In this document: in pieces, positions 43,018 to 52,424 of the stretch | How the letters are laid out: each line of letters opens with the position of its first letter | Position numbering within the stretch: the first letter of the stretch is position 1 | Assembly: GCA_008015155.1 (NCBI GenBank) | Contig: SSFA01000032.1 | Coordinates: 1-64,000, forward strand | DNA: 64,000 nucleotides | Direction: 5' to 3' | Source of the DNA: Thiothrix sp. | GTDB lineage: Bacteria; Pseudomonadota; Gammaproteobacteria; Thiotrichales; Thiotrichaceae | Position numbers and translations under genes: made by a program | The notes under the pieces: model-generated | Databases searched by the model: none | The model's input: only the letters and a program-made list of their open reading frames with translations | Told to the model about the DNA's origin: nothing

Positions 43018-44442
43018 ATGGCAAACGACCAGCATTATCTAGGAGGCCAATGGCTTAGGGGCGAGGCTGCTGTTTTGCAAGTTGATAATCCAGCGACTGA
43101 AACGCTCTTTGCAGAATTTAAACTCGCTAGTTCCACGCAAATATTGCAAGCCGTGCAACTAGCCAAGCAAGCTCAAAAACCTTGGGCAAAACTAGCCAGT
43201 TATGAGCGTGCCGTTTATATGCATAAACTGGCGGATCAGCTCCTGATCGATGCAGAAAAAATTGGCGCAGTGCTTGCCCAAGAATCCGGTAAAAGTTTGG
43301 CTGATGCCGCCGCAGAAGTGCGCTATGGCGCAGAAATCACGCGCTATCATGCTGAGTGGAGTCGCAAAATCGAAGGCGAAGTTATTCCTAGTGACTCTGC
43401 CAACGAGCAACTGCTCCTGCTGCGTGAACCGATTGGCGTTGCCGCTTGTTTAATTCCCTTCAACTACCCAATTTATACCTTACTACGCAAACTCGCTCCT
43501 GCACTCATTACCGGTAATACGGTTATTATTCGCCCAAGTAATCATACCCCTTGCTCAGCTCTCGCTTTAGCTGAAGCGGTAGAAAAAGCAGCCTTCCCAG
43601 CTGGCGTTGTACAAATAGCTGTAATGGATCACGCGGTTTGTGAACTGATGTGCCGCCAGCCTGAAATTGGCATTATTTCTTTAACAGGGAGTGTCGATGC
43701 AGGCCGACATGTTTTAGATTACAGCAAAACTAATATTGCTAAAGTTTCACTGGAATTAGGGGGAAAAACGCCCGCTATTGTTGCCGATGATGCGGATTTA
43801 ACAGCAGCAGCCAAGGCCATTGTAAACTCAAAAACCACTAACTGTGGTCAATTGTGCACTGCGGTGGAGCGCGTTTATGCCCATCATAGTGTCTATTCAA
43901 CTTTGCTGGACTTACTACGGCAACTAATGGCCGAACGCCAATTTGCTAACCGCTTAAACGAACCCACAGCGATGGGGCCTTTGATCAGTAAAGACGCACA
44001 AACTCGTACCCACCAGATTGTTCAAACTGCCATCCAAGCAGGGGCGATTTGTGAAATAGGCGGCTATCTACCCGAAGGTTTGGGTTATTTTTATCCTCCT
44101 ACTCTACTTAGCAAGGTGAATCACAGCATGCAAGTGCTTAGAGAAGAAACCTTCGCGCCCGTGCTCTGTGTCATGCCTTACCAGGATTTAGATGAAGCGC
44201 TCGAATTAGCCAATGATCACCAATATGGCTTGGCTTCAGTGCTTTTTACCAATCGCTATAAAGACGTAATGCGTGTTGCAAACAGTATTGAAGCGGGTGA
44301 GTTATATATTAACCGTACCCCAGCTGATCCTTATCAGGGCTATCACGCTGGCTGGAAAAAATCGGGCTTAGGGGGTGATGATGGTAAGCACGGTATGTTG
44401 GAATTCACTCAAACTCGGATGGTAGCTTTGAACTTCGCCTAA
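43018..44442 (+). CDS. Aldehyde dehydrogenase (AldA-like)
   Basis: A 474-residue NAD(P)-dependent aldehyde dehydrogenase. Catalytic Glu is in VSLELGGKTPAIV and the catalytic Cys in TNCGQLCTAVERV. The segment around these resembles lactaldehyde/glycolaldehyde dehydrogenase AldA. PFNYPIYTLLRKLAPAL is the cofactor-entry motif. It starts a three-gene set with the enolase-superfamily enzyme (31 bp) and a GMC oxidoreductase, so a sugar-acid or polyol pathway is likely; the substrate cannot be fixed from sequence. Confidence 0.9.
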   Translation: MANDQHYLGGQWLRGEAAVLQVDNPATETLFAEFKLASSTQILQAVQLAKQAQKPWAKLASYERAVYMHKLADQLLIDAEKIGAVLAQESGKSLADAAAEVRYGAEITRYHAEWSRKIEGEVIPSDSANEQLLLLREPIGVAACLIPFNYPIYTLLRKLAPALITGNTVIIRPSNHTPCSALALAEAVEKAAFPAGVVQIAVMDHAVCELMCRQPEIGIISLTGSVDAGRHVLDYSKTNIAKVSLELGGKTPAIVADDADLTAAAKAIVNSKTTNCGQLCTAVERVYAHHSVYSTLLDLLRQLMAERQFANRLNEPTAMGPLISKDAQTRTHQIVQTAIQAGAICEIGGYLPEGLGYFYPPTLLSKVNHSMQVLREETFAPVLCVMPYQDLDEALELANDHQYGLASVLFTNRYKDVMRVANSIEAGELYINRTPADPYQGYHAGWKKSGLGGDDGKHGMLEFTQTRMVALNFA

Positions 44443-44473
44443 ACCGGCATTCCCACAGACACACAGGTTCAGC

Positions 44474-45691
44474 ATGAAAATAACCGAATTAACAACTTAT
44501 ATCGTCGCCACTCCCTACCCACATATCGGTGGCATGTACTGGATCTTTGTACGCTTAAAAACCGCTTGTGGAATTGAAGGTGTCGGCGAAATTTACTCAG
44601 CTAGTTTTCATCCGAAAGCACAAGTACTGATGATCGAGGATGTGTTTCAGCGCTATTTGTATGGACAGGATCCGCATCAAATCGAGCGCTTTTATCGGCA
44701 ATGCTATTCCAGCGGTTTTACCCAGCGCCCTGATTTAAGCATGATGGGTATTATGAGCGGCTTAGAAATGGCTTGCTGGGACATTATCGGTAAAGCTGCC
44801 AACCAACCTGTGTATGCCTTGATTGGCGGTCAAGTGCATGAAAAATTACGCTGCTATACTTATCTCTACCCCAAAAATGCAGCGGGCGAATACGACTACA
44901 GCGACCCGTATTTAGCGGCCGAATCGGCTGCTGAAAATCTGAAAAAAGGCTTCACTGCGGTCAAATTTGACCCAGCTGGCCCTTATACCGCGTATTCTGG
45001 TCATCATATTTCTTTGGAAGTGATGGAGCGCTGCGAGCTATTTTGCAAACTCATTCGTGAAGCGGTGGGCGATGCTTGTGATCTTTTATTTGGTACTCAC
45101 GGACAAATGACCCCCGCTTCTGCGATTCGCTTAGCCAAACGTTTGGAAGCCTATGATCCTCTATGGTTTGAAGAACCTGTCCCGCCTGGGCAACCTGAAT
45201 CCATGGCTGAAGTCGCGCGCAAAACCACCATTCCGATTGCAGCAGGCGAGCGTTTAACTACTAAATACGAATTTGCTGCACTGCTCCAAGCGGGTGGAGC
45301 GAGTATTTTGCAAATGAATTTGGGGCGTGTGGGTGGCATCTTAGAGGCCAAAAAAATTGCCAGCATAGCTGAAGTCTATTATGCCCAAATCGCACCGCAT
45401 CTTTATAACGGCCCAGTGGGTGCTGCCGCGAGCATTCAATTAGGTGCAGCTACACCTAATTTCTTAATTCAAGAAAGCATCGAGACCTGGGGTGGCTTCT
45501 ATGCGGATATTCTGCATAAGCCTATTGATTGGCAAGATGGTTATATCATTCCGCCTAGCGCACCTGGCCTTGGCATTGAGGTCAATTGGGCTGTAGTCGA
45601 AGCTAATAGCCCGTATACCGGTGAGCGCTTACACCTACAAATGTACCCTACTCCTTATGATGTAAAAGATCATGCTCCCGCCAAAGGATAA
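44474..45691 (+). CDS. Mandelate racemase/muconate lactonising-family enzyme
   Basis: A 405-residue enolase-superfamily enzyme: N-terminal capping domain, then a barrel with KFDPAGP (KxD-type catalytic lysine), WFEEPVPP and AAGERLTTKYEF (metal ligands Glu), and IAPHLYNGPVG (His). It resembles acid-sugar dehydratases such as galactonate or mannonate dehydratase. The first metal-ligand position, usually Asp in VDxHGR, reads FGTHGQ here. That may be a subfamily trait. Its 3' end is next to or overlaps the GMC gene start. Confidence 0.85.
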   Translation: MKITELTTYIVATPYPHIGGMYWIFVRLKTACGIEGVGEIYSASFHPKAQVLMIEDVFQRYLYGQDPHQIERFYRQCYSSGFTQRPDLSMMGIMSGLEMACWDIIGKAANQPVYALIGGQVHEKLRCYTYLYPKNAAGEYDYSDPYLAAESAAENLKKGFTAVKFDPAGPYTAYSGHHISLEVMERCELFCKLIREAVGDACDLLFGTHGQMTPASAIRLAKRLEAYDPLWFEEPVPPGQPESMAEVARKTTIPIAAGERLTTKYEFAALLQAGGASILQMNLGRVGGILEAKKIASIAEVYYAQIAPHLYNGPVGAAASIQLGAATPNFLIQESIETWGGFYADILHKPIDWQDGYIIPPSAPGLGIEVNWAVVEANSPYTGERLHLQMYPTPYDVKDHAPAKG

Positions 45692-45695
45692 ATTT

Positions 45696-47342
45696 GTGAT
45701 TAATGATCCGCCTCAGGCTGAGTACGATTACATCATTATTGGTGCAGGCTCAGCGGGCTGTATTTTAGCCGAGCGTTTGAGTGCATCGGGTGAATTCACT
45801 GTGCTACTGCTAGAAGCAGGCGGGACGGACAATCATCCGTGGTTCAAGATGCCGATGGGCTATGGCAAATTGTATTACAACCCCCGCTACAACTGGATGT
45901 ATTACACCACTCCACAAGTCCAGCTAGACCATCGCAATTTGTATGTACCACGCGGCAAAGTGCGCGGTGGCTCGGGTGCGATTAATGCGATGATTTATGT
46001 GCGTGGTGCAGCACAAGATTTTGAGGATTGGGCCACTGCCACGGGTGATTCGGGCTGGGCTTATGATTCAGTGCTGCCCTATTTTAAAAAATTAGAAAAT
46101 CACTGGAATCCTAATACCCAATGGCATGGGCAAGCAGGCAAAATCCATGTGAGCTCTTTGCGTTCGGGCATGCATCCGGTGTGCAATAGCTTCTTGGCTG
46201 CTTGTCGCGAGTTAGGTTATCACGAAAACGCCGATTTCAATGGCGCACAATTGGAAGGCTTCGGTGTCTACGATGTGAATATTGATAAGGGCATTCGCGA
46301 CTCCAGCTCACGCGCTTATTTGCAGCCTGCTTTAAAACGCGCCAATTTAATGGTACTGACCCATAGCCTCGTTCAACAGATTGTTGTTGATGAGCAAAAA
46401 CGAGCGATCGCCGTCAAAGTGACTACGGGGCGCACGAGTCGAACATGCACAGCACGTAAAGAAATTTTGCTTTGCGCCGGTGCTGTAGATAGCCCTAAGC
46501 TATTAGAGCTTTCAGGGATTGGGGATGGCGCGCACTTACAAAATTTAGGCATTCCGGTGGTTAAACATTTGCCGCAGGTGGGTGAGCGTTTACAAGATCA
46601 TTTATGCGCTAGCTACTACTACAAAACCAATGTGCCTACGCTCAATGAGCCGTTTAACTCACTCATTCAGCAGGCTAAAATGGGCTTGCAATACGTTTTA
46701 TTTAAAAACGGCCCCCTAGCGCTGAGCGTGAATCAAACCGGTGGTTTTTTCAAAACGCAGCCAAGCTTGAGTCAGCCGAATATCCAGCTTTATTTTAATC
46801 CTTTGTCTTATACTATTCCCAAAGATGGCAAGGTCGCCATCAAAACTGATCCTTATCCAGGCGTATTATTAGCGGTGGCTGCTTGCCGCCCGACGAGTCG
46901 TGGTCGTGTGCATGCGGTCAGCACTGATCATACAGTGGCCCCGGCCATCAATCCCAATTACTTAAGCACAGACAAGGATATTGAAGATGCGCTGGCTGGC
47001 AGCCACTTGATGCGTCAAATTGTCGCAAGCCCTAGGCTGCAACAAGTGATTACTGAAGAAACGATTCCCAGCACCCAGATGCAAACTGATGAACAAATGC
47101 TGGAGTTTTTTCGCGCTAATTCCGGCTCGATTTATCATCTTTGTGGTAGTTGCGCGATGGGTAAGACAGAAGCAGACTCCGTGGTGGATAGTCAATTGCG
47201 CGTACATGGCGTACAGGGTTTGCGTGTCGTGGATGCGTCCGTATTTCCTAATGTCACGTCCGGCAATACCAATGCACCGGTGATGATGCTGGCAGAACGA
47301 GCCGCAGACCTCATTTTAAAAGCTAGGACTGCTGCCAGTTGA
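45696..47342 (+). CDS. GMC-family FAD oxidoreductase (choline/alcohol dehydrogenase-like)
   Basis: A 548-residue flavoenzyme. The FAD-binding YIIIGAGSAGCILAERL is N-terminal, followed by the GMC signatures GKVRGGSGAINAMIYVRG and LLCAGAVDSPKLLELSGIG. The active-site His is in IYHLCGSCAMG and the final NTNAPVMMLAERAAD is typical. It oxidises an alcohol group, with choline dehydrogenase as the nearest known type. GTG 45696 with AAAGGA upstream is preferred; ATG 45672 overlaps the previous gene and lacks a site. The end overlaps the convergent TIR gene by 27 bp. Confidence 0.92.
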   Translation: MINDPPQAEYDYIIIGAGSAGCILAERLSASGEFTVLLLEAGGTDNHPWFKMPMGYGKLYYNPRYNWMYYTTPQVQLDHRNLYVPRGKVRGGSGAINAMIYVRGAAQDFEDWATATGDSGWAYDSVLPYFKKLENHWNPNTQWHGQAGKIHVSSLRSGMHPVCNSFLAACRELGYHENADFNGAQLEGFGVYDVNIDKGIRDSSSRAYLQPALKRANLMVLTHSLVQQIVVDEQKRAIAVKVTTGRTSRTCTARKEILLCAGAVDSPKLLELSGIGDGAHLQNLGIPVVKHLPQVGERLQDHLCASYYYKTNVPTLNEPFNSLIQQAKMGLQYVLFKNGPLALSVNQTGGFFKTQPSLSQPNIQLYFNPLSYTIPKDGKVAIKTDPYPGVLLAVAACRPTSRGRVHAVSTDHTVAPAINPNYLSTDKDIEDALAGSHLMRQIVASPRLQQVITEETIPSTQMQTDEQMLEFFRANSGSIYHLCGSCAMGKTEADSVVDSQLRVHGVQGLRVVDASVFPNVTSGNTNAPVMMLAERAADLILKARTAAS

Positions 47343-48491
47343 GGACAGATCAAGACAATCTGAAGTACTAGTCTGCGTCGAAATATACGCATCAGCCGCT
47401 ATGCCCTCTTGGCGCACTTGGTTGCTTAAACGCTTGGCTGTATCCAAGTCTAAACCATGCCCAACCACAATAGCTGTTTGCTCGTTGCTATAGGGCACAG
47501 CGCTGGCGACCGTATTTAAGAGTTTAAAACTATAACTCGGGTATTGCATACGAAGCTTTCTCAAGCGTGCTAAAGCTTCTTCGCGAGTGTCATAGCCTGA
47601 ACCCACAATCACATTGCGTGTACCCGCTAGGCAAGGCTGAAAGTAGCTGAATGTATTTGCAGTGGTGGGCGATAGACTCTCACCTTTGTTGGGTGTAATC
47701 GAATTAATATCAAATTGATTAGGCGTGGGTAGCTGTACAACAGGTGGGACGATTGAATTATTAAGATTCGGCTCTACGCTTTTTGTCATAGGGCTTAACT
47801 TAGCCTCTGAAGAAGCTGGCTTCGAGGACGAATTCATCCAAAGACTAATCGCCAAGCCCGCTAGAGCTGCAATGCCTAAAAAGACTAACCACAAAACTGC
47901 AGGCTTTAAAGGTTTTTTAGCTTGAGTGTCATTCGGCTCAAGCTTTGTCTGTTTAGCAGTTTCTGTCTCCAATCTTGGTGGTGGTCTGATGCTAGCTGTC
48001 TGGGCAATAGCCGCTGCTCCATCGGCCACAGCATATTGGGTTTTAATCCCACGAATCAGTTGTTCAATATGGTAATTTAAGTCGCGTCCTGAGCGTATTT
48101 CTGCAGCATTTCGAAAAGCTAAAGATTGCAAACTGGGCGGTAGCTCAGCCTCCAAGGGCATACGGGCTTGCTCAAGCAGAACCGGAACGACAGGAATACT
48201 CCGCTTTAAAGCCGCTTCAATTTCAATACGCACGAAATCTGCAGGATCATCCAAGCGTCGTAAGCCTTGCGCATTTTTAACAGTCAACCAATCATTACCA
48301 ATCAGGGCTAGCATTAGCTCCGATTTAGCAACGGCTTGGTTGAGGTATTCACGAAAATCAACGCCCAGAGGAATCGCATCCACGTCAATGAATACCGAGT
48401 CTGGGCCAAACACGTCCTCTAAGCGCTCGGCCAGCATGCCTGCTATATACCCACTGTCATCGCGTCGATAGGAGATGAAGATTCGTGGCAT
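47316..48491 (-). CDS. TIR-domain protein with TM helix and SPOR-like domain
   Basis: A 391-residue protein. The TIR_2 domain (1-150) starts PRIFISYRRDDSGYIAG and has ADFVRIEIEAAL with the candidate NADase Glu90. A linker leads to one TM helix (about 205-222, LVFLGIAALAGLAISLW), a Ser/Pro-rich stretch, and a C-terminal SPOR-like domain (about 300-375; VIVGSGYDTREEALARLRKL and VVGHGLDLDTAKRLSNQV). SPOR domains bind denuded peptidoglycan, so the protein may link cell-wall state to an inner TIR effector, which is inference. Confidence 0.8.
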   Translation of the reverse strand: MPRIFISYRRDDSGYIAGMLAERLEDVFGPDSVFIDVDAIPLGVDFREYLNQAVAKSELMLALIGNDWLTVKNAQGLRRLDDPADFVRIEIEAALKRSIPVVPVLLEQARMPLEAELPPSLQSLAFRNAAEIRSGRDLNYHIEQLIRGIKTQYAVADGAAAIAQTASIRPPPRLETETAKQTKLEPNDTQAKKPLKPAVLWLVFLGIAALAGLAISLWMNSSSKPASSEAKLSPMTKSVEPNLNNSIVPPVVQLPTPNQFDINSITPNKGESLSPTTANTFSYFQPCLAGTRNVIVGSGYDTREEALARLRKLRMQYPSYSFKLLNTVASAVPYSNEQTAIVVGHGLDLDTAKRLSNQVRQEGIAADAYISTQTSTSDCLDLSSTGSSPSF

Positions 48492-48659
48492 GGTTAAGCC
48501 TTTATTGATTGGTGTTAAGCTTAGCTAGGAATAATTTTCTTAGGATGATCAACATCAACCTGAGCATAGTCTATTTTTGAGGAAGATAAGCGACATAAGT
48601 TGGCCTTAGTTAGAAACTAGACCTGCTGAGAGCCAATGGAGCTTCATGCTATACCCAGA

Positions 48660-48701
48660 TTGAGCCAGCCTGAGATTTAAGCCTCGCTCTGGCTGGCTCA
48701 A
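48660..48701 (-). terminator. Large hairpin after the FAD oxidoreductase gene
   Basis: An 11-bp perfect stem TTGAGCCAGCC / GGCTGGCTCAA with a 20-base inner region lies just after the stop of the gene at 48714. There is no T run, so it may be a rho-independent terminator of low efficiency or an RNA-stabilising stem. Confidence 0.5.
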
Positions 48702-48713
48702 GTAAAGACGATT

Positions 48714-50018
48714 TTAGCCTAAGACCGAAAAACTACTTTCTTGATTAATCTCACGATTACGTGAGTAAAAACCAATACTCAAGGTGCGACCTAGATATTC
48801 CATAGTGTATTGGACGGGATCTTTATCATGATCCTGCCCTGCTTCGCAGGCTGTAATCAAAGTAGCCATCATCTTGCCCGCGACTGCAGTATTCTTGAAC
48901 TGATTACCGCTGGTACCAATTGCGATGTAATAGCCGGGCAAATCCGTCTTATCGTAGATGGGAATCCAATCTTCTGTCACATCATAGGCTTCTACCGTTC
49001 CACGTACTTGATTAGGGATACCCAGTTCAGGATAGCGCTGCGCCATGCGCATAATATGGATAACCGCTTCCTCAGTGAGGTCGCGACTCATAGTATCGGG
49101 GTCCACCCAATCTTTTGGATCACAATCTGGGTCTTCACTGCCTAATAGCATCATGCCACCACTAGCCGGACGGCTATACACCGCGATATCACTGTCTGAA
49201 GTGACCATCCCCAGCTTCACATAATCATAATGTGCTGGTGGAGGCACATGGGGAATCTCTTGGCGTAAAGCACGGGTACGCATTTTCATTTTATCCGCCA
49301 AACCGACTAAAGCATTGATTTTCGAGGAGTGGGGGCCACCGACATTCACGACAACTGGCGCGTCAATCTGCTCGCCATTTTTCAGAGTAATGCCAGCTAC
49401 TCGACCCTGATCTTGACGAATTTCGACAACTTCAGCATTGAAGCGAAACGCCCCACCCACTGCTTCAGCTGCACGTTGTAAATTATGTGCAGCTAATTGC
49501 GGATCATTCACATAGCCACCTTTCGGCCAATGCACCGCACCACGTAAACTACCTGTAGTTGGCTCCGCAAAACCTTCTTGGTCTGGCCGCTTCGCAGGAT
49601 AATACAAACGCGCATCATAGCCTGGAATGAAGGCCTCTAAGCCTTCAGGGCTAATTTCGTGATAAGGAATACCCAACTCTTTAGAAAGCTGCATGGCTTT
49701 TTCTAAATAACCATTGTGCTCAGTTTTCATGACTAAGCAGCCACATTCACGAAACTCTGCTAGACCGTATTCATCCTCCACTCCTACATATTTCGCCCAA
49801 TCCCGCCAATAATGGTAACCTTCATAAGCCATTGCGGTACCATCCAAGGTGGAATAGTAGGTACGGATAACGGCACTCGAGTTGGAAGTTGAGCCAAACC
49901 CAGCGGCTCCCAGTTTATCTACATTTAGGGTTTTCCAGCCGCGGCGCGCGAGCTCTAAACCAATGGCTGCGCCAATGATGCCAGCGCCGATAATAATCGC
50001 GTCATACTGTTTACTCAT
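48714..50018 (-). CDS. FAD-dependent oxidoreductase (DAO family)
   Basis: A 434-residue amine oxidase/dehydrogenase-type flavoprotein. The N-terminal GIIGAAIGLELARRGW is the FAD Rossmann motif, after MSKQYDAIIIGAG; STSNSSAVIRTYYS and the C-terminal IAIGTSGNQFKNTAVAGKMM are typical of the sarcosine/dimethylglycine-oxidase-like group. ATG 50018 has AAGGAG upstream. It is transcribed away from a TetR regulator with shared control sites, and the methyltransferase/DMGDH genes follow the regulator. A role in oxidising an N-methylated amine is inferred. Confidence 0.88.
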   Translation of the reverse strand: MSKQYDAIIIGAGIIGAAIGLELARRGWKTLNVDKLGAAGFGSTSNSSAVIRTYYSTLDGTAMAYEGYHYWRDWAKYVGVEDEYGLAEFRECGCLVMKTEHNGYLEKAMQLSKELGIPYHEISPEGLEAFIPGYDARLYYPAKRPDQEGFAEPTTGSLRGAVHWPKGGYVNDPQLAAHNLQRAAEAVGGAFRFNAEVVEIRQDQGRVAGITLKNGEQIDAPVVVNVGGPHSSKINALVGLADKMKMRTRALRQEIPHVPPPAHYDYVKLGMVTSDSDIAVYSRPASGGMMLLGSEDPDCDPKDWVDPDTMSRDLTEEAVIHIMRMAQRYPELGIPNQVRGTVEAYDVTEDWIPIYDKTDLPGYYIAIGTSGNQFKNTAVAGKMMATLITACEAGQDHDKDPVQYTMEYLGRTLSIGFYSRNREINQESSFSVLG

Positions 50019-50087
50019 GCTGCTAATCTCCTTGCCAAGTCTTGGCCGCTGCTGAGTGAATCTTTGGTCGTAAACTATTTTTGCCTC

Positions 50088-50115
50088 AACATACATTAGT
50101 GTTTGGAGTTGTCAA
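50088..50115 (-). promoter_or_regulatory. Promoter of the FAD oxidoreductase gene
   Basis: On the minus strand a perfect TTGACA (50110-50115), a 16-base spacer and TATGTT (50088-50093). The operator-like half at 50091-50104 lies inside the promoter, so binding there would block RNA polymerase. Confidence 0.6.
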
Positions 50116-50128
50116 TACAATAGTGTAT
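50091..50128. promoter_or_regulatory. Paired operator sites for the TetR regulator
   Basis: Two similar near-palindromes, ATACATTAGTGTTT (50091-50104) and ATACAATAGTGTAT (50115-50128), share ATACAnTAGTGT and are 24 bp apart start to start. They cover the promoter of the FAD oxidoreductase gene and the region just before the tetR start. Binding by the adjacent TetR protein is inferred from position and symmetry. Confidence 0.55.
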
Positions 50129-50159
50129 GTTAAGCAATAGAGAGAGTAGAGAGACAGGT

Positions 50160-50780
50160 ATGAGCGATGAAAACCGCGCTAACCTTGAACGTCAAGACTG
50201 GATTAGGGCCGCGTACACGGTCTTTACACATGAGGGTGTAGATCGGGTACGCGTCCTTACTCTGGCCGAAAAATTAGGCATTACACGGGGAAGTTTCTAT
50301 TGGCACTTCAAAAATCGTGACGAATTATTGCAAGCTTTAATCGAAGTCTGGCAACAAAAAAACACGGGTGAATTACTAGCTGCTTGTGCAAGCAGTAAGG
50401 ATTTTACTGACCGTATGTTAGCCATAGCCGATTGCTGGACTAACGAAAATTTGTTCGACCCAGCCTTAGATACTGCCATGCGTAATTGGGGCAATCATGA
50501 CGCCAAGATTGGCCAATTAGTGCATGAAGAAGATCAAAAACGCCTGAGCGCTTTTCAGCACATGTTTGAAGAGCACGGCTGTAAATTTACGGAAGCCATT
50601 ATCCGTGCACGCGTATTTTATTTTACACAAGTAGGTTATTACGCCTTAGAACTAGGTGAAGACCTAGCTCAACGATTGAAACTCTATCGTGATTACTTTT
50701 TCGTTTTTACGGGTGAGCAAATCGATGAGTGTCGATTCCAGCAGTATCTAGCAAAGACACTGCCGAAAAATTCGGAGTGA
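50160..50780 (+). CDS. TetR/AcrR-family transcriptional regulator
   Basis: A 206-residue regulator. The N-terminal helix-turn-helix spans about residues 15-60: AAYTVFTHEGVDRVRVLTLAEKLGITRGSFYWHF. The rest is the helical ligand-binding domain. ATG 50160 is preferred to 50127 since the latter overlaps an operator-like site. It lies 57 bp before the mttB-like gene and divergent from the FAD oxidoreductase gene, so it probably controls both. The inducer may be a methylated amine or betaine. Confidence 0.9.
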   Translation: MSDENRANLERQDWIRAAYTVFTHEGVDRVRVLTLAEKLGITRGSFYWHFKNRDELLQALIEVWQQKNTGELLAACASSKDFTDRMLAIADCWTNENLFDPALDTAMRNWGNHDAKIGQLVHEEDQKRLSAFQHMFEEHGCKFTEAIIRARVFYFTQVGYYALELGEDLAQRLKLYRDYFFVFTGEQIDECRFQQYLAKTLPKNSE

Positions 50781-50837
50781 AGCACCACCGTTACACTCTG
50801 ATTTGCGCTCAAACTTTTTCAGTGGAGAGTGTATTTT

Positions 50838-52412
50838 ATGAGCCAAGAACCAGCCGTTTCTGCCGAAACTGCTTCAGCTAAAGCTCGTCCGCGCCGTACT
50901 AAGCGTACAGAAACGAGTACTAGCTCACAGCTCCATCAACAGCCCTGGCAAACCTTAAAAAATCCCTACAAGCCCATCGAGATTATCTACGAAGAGCAAA
51001 TCGAACAGATTCACAATGCCTCGATGCGCATTCTCGAAGAAGTGGGTATGGATATTCTGGACGATGATGCGCGCGCTTTAATGGCTAAGTGCGGCGCAAA
51101 AGTCACGGCAGGTAGTAATCGGGTTTATTTTGATCGCCATCTGATCATGGATTACATCGCTAGTGTGCCGGAATTGTTTACTCTGCACGCACGTAATCCC
51201 GCGCATAATTTGCAGATCGGTAAAAATTTCACCAATTTTGGCACAGTTGCTAGTGCACCGAACTCCAGCAGTATGGACGGCGGTCGACGCGCAGGAAATC
51301 AGGCGGATTACCAAAACTTTCTGCGTTTAATGCAGAGTTTGAATATTTTGCATTTCACCGGCGGGTATCCGGTTGAGCCTGTCGATATTCATGCCTCAGT
51401 GCGCCATTTAGATTGCTTAGCAGATTGCGTGACCTTAACCGATAAAGTATTCCATGCTTATTCACTCGGGCGGCAACGTAATCGGGATGGGATTGAAATT
51501 GCCCGTATTGCACGTGGCATTAGCGATGAGCAGTTGGATCAAGAGCCAAGTCTTTTTTCGATTATTAATAGTAGCTCGCCCTTGCGCTTAGACCAGCCGA
51601 TGCTGCAAGGCATTATGGAAATGTCGGCGCGTAATCAAGTGATTATGCTCACGCCCTTTACCTTGGCGGGTGCGATGGCGCCTGTAACCTTAGCCGGTGC
51701 AATTGCGCAGCAAAATGCTGAAGCCTTAACCGGCATCGCGTTTACACAAATGGTGCGGCGTGGCTCGCCTGCGGTGTATGGCGGTTTCACCTCGAATGTG
51801 GATATGAAATCAGGTGCACCTGCCTTTGGCACACCCGAATATGTGATGGCAGCGCAAATCAGTGGTCAGTTAGCCCGCCATTATAAAATCCCCTTCCGCT
51901 CCTCCAATGTGTGCGCCTCGAATACGGTGGATGCACAAGCGGCTTATGAATCCACGATGGCCTTGTGGGGCGCGATTATGGGCGGCACTAACTTCTTAAT
52001 GCATGGTGCAGGCTGGTTAGAAGGCGGTTTGTGTGCGTCGTTTGAAAAGTTAATTGTCGATGCTGATTTGCTGCAAATGATGGCGGTTTATCTGCAAGGC
52101 GTGACAGTGGATGATGCGACATTGGCACTTGAAGCCGTGAAAGATGTAGGGCCTGGTGGACACTATTTCGGCACAGCACATACGATGGCGCGCTATAAAG
52201 ATGCTTTCTATGCACCGTTCGTTTCCGATTGGCGCAATTTCGAGACATGGCAAGAAGCGGGCAGCCCGACTACTTACGAACATGCGCACAAGCTCTACAA
52301 ACAGATTCTACAAAATTATGAACCACCGCCTTTAGACGCTGCGATTCGAGAAGAATTAGACGATTTTGTGGCACGTCGTAAACGCGAAGGTGGCGTGGCA
52401 ACAGACTTTTAA
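50838..52412 (+). CDS. Trimethylamine methyltransferase-family protein (MttB superfamily, non-Pyl)
   Basis: A 524-residue corrinoid-dependent methyltransferase homologue. After a basic, low-complexity N-terminus (about 1-45), the MttB barrel begins IHNASMRILEEVGMDILDDDARALM. Further motifs are SPLRLDQPMLQGIMEMS and GGTNFLMHGAGWLEGGLCASFEKLIVD. The reading frame has no internal amber codon, so it is of the non-pyrrolysine type, whose known members demethylate glycine betaine, proline betaine or carnitine. No corrinoid protein gene is nearby. GGAGAG precedes the ATG. It is followed 12 bp later by the DMGDH-like gene. Confidence 0.9.
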   Translation: MSQEPAVSAETASAKARPRRTKRTETSTSSQLHQQPWQTLKNPYKPIEIIYEEQIEQIHNASMRILEEVGMDILDDDARALMAKCGAKVTAGSNRVYFDRHLIMDYIASVPELFTLHARNPAHNLQIGKNFTNFGTVASAPNSSSMDGGRRAGNQADYQNFLRLMQSLNILHFTGGYPVEPVDIHASVRHLDCLADCVTLTDKVFHAYSLGRQRNRDGIEIARIARGISDEQLDQEPSLFSIINSSSPLRLDQPMLQGIMEMSARNQVIMLTPFTLAGAMAPVTLAGAIAQQNAEALTGIAFTQMVRRGSPAVYGGFTSNVDMKSGAPAFGTPEYVMAAQISGQLARHYKIPFRSSNVCASNTVDAQAAYESTMALWGAIMGGTNFLMHGAGWLEGGLCASFEKLIVDADLLQMMAVYLQGVTVDDATLALEAVKDVGPGGHYFGTAHTMARYKDAFYAPFVSDWRNFETWQEAGSPTTYEHAHKLYKQILQNYEPPPLDAAIREELDDFVARRKREGGVATDF

Positions 52413-52424
52413 GAAGGATGCTTT

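Noticed and set aside
50838..52412. Pyrrolysine-containing MttB
   Set aside because: The frame is open without an internal TAG read-through, and no pyl genes are in the window.
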